DNA from: Streptomyces sp. CB09001 | GTDB taxonomy: Bacteria > Actinomycetota > Actinomycetes > Streptomycetales > Streptomycetaceae | DNA length: 64,000 nucleotides | Assembly (NCBI RefSeq): GCF_003369795.1 | Contig: NZ_CP026730.1 | Span: forward strand, 1,612,001 to 1,676,000 | Reading direction: 5' to 3' | The notes under the pieces: generated by a model | Told to the model about the DNA's origin: nothing | The model's input: the letters and a program-made list of their open reading frames with translations, nothing else | The model's database searches: none | Shown here: one piece after another, positions 61,072-64,000 of the stretch | How the letters are laid out: each line of letters starts with the position of its first letter | Numbering within the stretch: position 1 is the first letter of the stretch | Position numbers and translations under genes: made by a program

Positions 61072-62475
61072 GTGCTTGAGCCCGCGTACCAGGCGGACGT
61101 CGTCGTCGTGGGGGCCGGGATCGCCGGACTCGCCGCGGCGCAACGGCTGACCAGCGCAGGAGTGACGACCACGGTCCTGGAGGCCGCCCATGCGGTGGGC
61201 GGCCGGATGGCCACCGAGAAGGTCGACGGTTTCCGGCTCGACAGAATCGGACAGCTGCTGTCCACGGCGTATCCCGAACTGCGCCGCACCCCCGGGCTCG
61301 ACGGCCTCGCGCTGCTGCCCTTCGCCCCCGGGGTCCTGCTGCACAGCGAGGGCCGCCACCATCACGCGGGCGCGCCGTCGGGCGTACGGAGCGCACGGGG
61401 CGCACTCCATGCGGTGCGCGCCCTCGCAAGCGCCCCCCGCTCGATACCCGCGCCCCGGCGCGCGGCGAACGCGCCCGGTACGTCCGGCCGGCCCGCCGTA
61501 CCGCCCCGCACCCGTGCCGGCGCCCCGCTCGGCACCGCCGTCGACCAGGCCCGGCTCGGTGCCGCGCTGGCCCGGCTCGCGCACACGCCGGCCGAACGGC
61601 TACTGGCCCGGCCGGAACTGCCCGCCGCGCGGGCGCTGGCGGCCCGCGGGCTGCCGGCCCGCACGATCGACGGCTTCCTGCGTCCCCTGCTCGCCGCCCT
61701 GTTGTACGACCCGGACCTGACGACGTCCAGCCGGTGCGCGGACCTCGCGCTGCGCGCCTTCGCCGGCGGACGGCTCGCGCTGCCCGAGGGCGGCGCCGAG
61801 GCCCTGCCGGAGCACATGGCGCGGTCGCTGCCGCCGGGCACCGTGCACACCGGAGTCCGTGTCACGGCGGTCGCGACCAACGCGGTGACCACCGCGGAGC
61901 ACGGCGTCATCCGTTGCCGGGCCGTGCTCGTGGCGACGGACGCCCGCGCCGCGGCCGGACTGTTGCCGGGCCTGCGGGTGCCGGACTTCCACCCGGCGAC
62001 GGTGGTCCACCACACGACCGACGAGCCGCCGACGACCGGCGCGGCCCTGCTGCTCGACGCCGACCGGGGCGGCCCGGTGGCCCACACGGCGCAGGTCAGT
62101 CAGGTGGACCCGTCCCGCGCGCCGGCCGGCCGCACCCTCGTCTCGTCGACGGTCCTCGGCCCTCCCCCGCCCGACCTCGACACGGCCGTCCGCATTCACC
62201 TGTCCCGCCTCTACGGCACCCCGACCACCCGCTGGGAGACCCTCGCCGTGCACCACACGCCCGAGGCGGTGCCCGCGATGCGCCCGCCGCACGATCCACG
62301 CAGGCCGGTACGGCTGCTGGCCGGGCTGTACGTGTGCGGCGACCACCGCGACACCAGCACCCCCCAGGGCGCCCTGCACTCGGGCCGCCGGGCCTCGGCG
62401 GCGATCCTGAGGGACCTCGGCGCGGGCCGGCCGATGCACTCGGCGGAGCCGACGGCGACGGCCCACGCGGCCTGA
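61072..62475 (+). CDS. FAD-dependent amine oxidase-like protein
   Basis: 467 residues from GTG 61072 with GGAGGGG upstream. The FAD dinucleotide fold is at the start, VVVVGAGIAGLAAAQRL, followed by VGGRMATEKVDGF; the C-terminal FAD motif is LYVCGDHRDTSTPQGALHSGR. It belongs to the flavin amine oxidase / protoporphyrinogen-oxidase-like group. Between residues 120 and 165 is an Ala/Arg/Pro-rich stretch of low complexity. The substrate is not evident. Convergent with the HTH/TPR regulator gene. Confidence 0.88.
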   Translation: MLEPAYQADVVVVGAGIAGLAAAQRLTSAGVTTTVLEAAHAVGGRMATEKVDGFRLDRIGQLLSTAYPELRRTPGLDGLALLPFAPGVLLHSEGRHHHAGAPSGVRSARGALHAVRALASAPRSIPAPRRAANAPGTSGRPAVPPRTRAGAPLGTAVDQARLGAALARLAHTPAERLLARPELPAARALAARGLPARTIDGFLRPLLAALLYDPDLTTSSRCADLALRAFAGGRLALPEGGAEALPEHMARSLPPGTVHTGVRVTAVATNAVTTAEHGVIRCRAVLVATDARAAAGLLPGLRVPDFHPATVVHHTTDEPPTTGAALLLDADRGGPVAHTAQVSQVDPSRAPAGRTLVSSTVLGPPPPDLDTAVRIHLSRLYGTPTTRWETLAVHHTPEAVPAMRPPHDPRRPVRLLAGLYVCGDHRDTSTPQGALHSGRRASAAILRDLGAGRPMHSAEPTATAHAA

Positions 62476-62493
62476 GTCCCGTCCGGACCGGCG

Positions 62494-63957
62494 CTACCCC
62501 AGGGCGGCCACCTTGTCCCGGTACCCCCGGACCGGGGCGGCGTCCCGGTACGGCTCGAGGCGGCGCTCGAAGTCGCGGACGTACTCCGCGGCCCGCACCG
62601 AGCGCATCTCGGCCGCCTGCCCCGCCGCCTCGGCGGCCAGCTGGCAGGCCTGGTCGAGCTCGCCGAGGCCGAGCCGGGCGGTGGCGAGGACGACCCGGCA
62701 GAACAGCCGGCTGCGGGCGTAGACGGGGGCGCGCAGTTGCAGCGAGCGTTCCGCGTGCTGGGCGGCGGCGCGGAACTGCTGGAGGTCGCGGTGGCAGTGC
62801 CCGAACTCGTCGGCGAGCTGGGCCTCGTCGAAGAAGCGCGCCCAGTGCGGTACCTCGTCACCGGGCCGGGCGGCCTCCAGCGCCCGCTCGGCCCGTACGA
62901 GGGCGGCGGTGCAGGCCCGCACCTCGCCGAGCAGTCCGTGCGCCCGCGCCTCGGCGGCGTGCAGCAGGGTCTGCACGACCGGCGGCGCGGAGGTCCCCAC
63001 GCCCTGCTGCGCCACCCGCGCGAGCTGTACTGCCTCGCGCCCGTGGCCCAGGTAGACGGCCTGCCGGCTCATGGTGACCAGCACGTACGAGCCGTACGCC
63101 CGGTCCCCGGCCGCCTGCGACAGTCGCAGCGCCTGCACGAAGTAGCGCTGGGCGAGTCCGTGCGCGGCGATGTCGTACGAGGTCCAGCCGGCGAGCCGGG
63201 TCAGGTCGGCGGCGGCGGCGAAGAGGCGGCGGCCGGTCTGCTCGCCGTAGGTGCCGCGCAGCATCGGCTCCAGCTCGTGCTCCAGATAGCGCACGAGGGC
63301 CTGGCGTGCGTGTCCGCCGCCGTACCGGTCGTCGAGGCTGCGGAACAGCTCGCCGACGGAGCGCAGTGCGGCGAGGTCGCCCCCGCCGACCTTCTGGCCG
63401 GGGCCGCGCTCGGCCGGGGCCCGGCGCCTGGACGGGTCGAGCGGGACGGCGAGCCGCGGGGTCGCGGGGCGGCCCTGCGCGGGAATGCGGACGGGCACCT
63501 CGACGCGGGCCACCTTCTCGTCGGGGCGGCCGATCAGCCAGTCGCGGCTGGGCACGACGAGCCCGGCCGGGGTGAAGGAGATCTTCCGCAGCTCGGCGCG
63601 GCTGCCGGAGTCCTTGCGCCACAGCCCGCCGACGATGTCGACCGCCTCCTCCGGGCTCCCGGCGAACTCCAGGCCCGCGTAGACGGGCGCGCAGGCGTCC
63701 AGGCCGAGGTCCTGGGCGGTCAGGCGGCGGCCCAGGCGCCGGGTGAAGACCTCGGCGATCAGGGCCGGGGTGGTGCCGCGGGGCTGTTGACCGCGCAGCC
63801 ACCGGGTGACGGACGTCTTGTCATATCTCAGGTCCAGGCCGTGTTCGAGTCCGAGCTGGTCGACGCGACGCGCGAGACCCGCGTTCGAGAACCCCGCTTC
63901 GGCGATGAGCGCGGCGAGCTGGCGGTTGGGGGTGCGCTGCGCGGGTCGTTCCGTCAT
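62494..63957 (-). CDS. HTH regulator with helical-repeat (TPR-type) domain, NsdA-like
   Basis: 487 residues. An N-terminal helix-turn-helix is suggested by NRQLAALIAEAGFSNAGLARRVDQLG and TSVTRWLRGQQPRGTTPALIAEVF. Residues about 215-480 are Ala/Leu/Arg-rich helical hairpins of about 35 residues, TPR-like (AQLADEFGHCHRDLQQFRAAAQHAERSLQL). This is the Streptomyces family of pleiotropic regulators such as NsdA/NsdB, which affect sporulation and antibiotic production; the exact role of this member is unknown. In S. coelicolor a gene of this type precedes lipB-lipA; those would lie just outside the right edge. Confidence 0.82.
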   Translation of the reverse strand: MTERPAQRTPNRQLAALIAEAGFSNAGLARRVDQLGLEHGLDLRYDKTSVTRWLRGQQPRGTTPALIAEVFTRRLGRRLTAQDLGLDACAPVYAGLEFAGSPEEAVDIVGGLWRKDSGSRAELRKISFTPAGLVVPSRDWLIGRPDEKVARVEVPVRIPAQGRPATPRLAVPLDPSRRRAPAERGPGQKVGGGDLAALRSVGELFRSLDDRYGGGHARQALVRYLEHELEPMLRGTYGEQTGRRLFAAAADLTRLAGWTSYDIAAHGLAQRYFVQALRLSQAAGDRAYGSYVLVTMSRQAVYLGHGREAVQLARVAQQGVGTSAPPVVQTLLHAAEARAHGLLGEVRACTAALVRAERALEAARPGDEVPHWARFFDEAQLADEFGHCHRDLQQFRAAAQHAERSLQLRAPVYARSRLFCRVVLATARLGLGELDQACQLAAEAAGQAAEMRSVRAAEYVRDFERRLEPYRDAAPVRGYRDKVAALG

Positions 63958-64000
63958 GGTGCGGTGCGGTCTCCTGCCTTCCGGGCGTTCGATTGCCCGG

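Noticed and set aside
1-64000. Mobile element, prophage, defence island or secondary-metabolite cluster
   Set aside because: No transposase, integrase, phage structural, nuclease-system or PKS/NRPS motif was found, and base composition is uniform.

Overview
The window is chromosomal DNA from a Streptomyces, close to S. coelicolor in gene content. The evidence is very high GC in nearly every third codon position, many GTG, some TTG and one apparent CTG start, several probably leaderless genes, an actinobacterial bcc-aa3 respiratory gene set, and short GC-rich intergenic repeats. No mobile element, prophage, CRISPR array, rRNA or tRNA was seen. Much of the order (NlpC/P60, glycerate kinase, trpD, ctaE-qcrCAB, ctaC, adenosine-kinase-like, A-type Fe-S protein, cobT/cobS, pepA, E2, SulA-like epimerase) resembles the Rv2190c-Rv2220 region of Mycobacterium tuberculosis, so this is core chromosome.

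Region by region: 1-3.9 kb holds a secreted NlpC/P60 hydrolase (cut by the window edge), a YacP-like NYN protein, a zinc-ribbon protein, a rhomboid protease and an Lrp-type RAM protein. 4.0-9.2 kb is a two-component system followed by a DASS anion transporter and a glycerate kinase; similar direct repeats with an 11-bp period lie before the sensor operon and before the transporter. 9.1-10.9 kb is a class V aminotransferase behind a SAM-IV riboswitch. 10.96-21.6 kb is trpD plus the respiratory genes qcrCAB, ctaE and ctaCDF, with an L,D-transpeptidase and a degenerate receiver protein between them. 21.9-28.3 kb has a cysteine desulfurase-TusA fusion, a PfkB kinase, an A-type Fe-S carrier and nadA, all linked to sulfur, Fe-S or NAD metabolism.

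28.4-36.5 kb has a DUF4246 oxygenase-like gene, an RND exporter, a LiaRS-like two-component system and pspA/pspAA, a plausible envelope-stress group. 36.8-46 kb holds a DUF3043 membrane protein, two methyltransferases, an HtrA-like lipoprotein protease, the cobalamin nucleotide-loop genes cobU, cobT and cobS, and a GH114-like lipoprotein. 46-55 kb is pepA, lpd, the dihydrolipoyl acyltransferase, a GntR/FCD regulator and aceE, whose promoter carries a 17-bp palindrome. 55-64 kb has a WYL regulator, a DUF4240 protein, a PGRP amidase divergent from a MarP-like protease, a GNAT enzyme, a SulA-like epimerase with a His-rich repeat leader, an FAD amine oxidase and an HTH/TPR-type regulator.

The most notable non-coding signals are the SAM-IV riboswitch (10699-10815), the 11-bp repeats (3977-3992, 6432-6458), the palindromes at aceE and at the ctaE start codon, and an inverted repeat over the ctaC -10 region. 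All functions come from reading motifs by eye; no database search was run.
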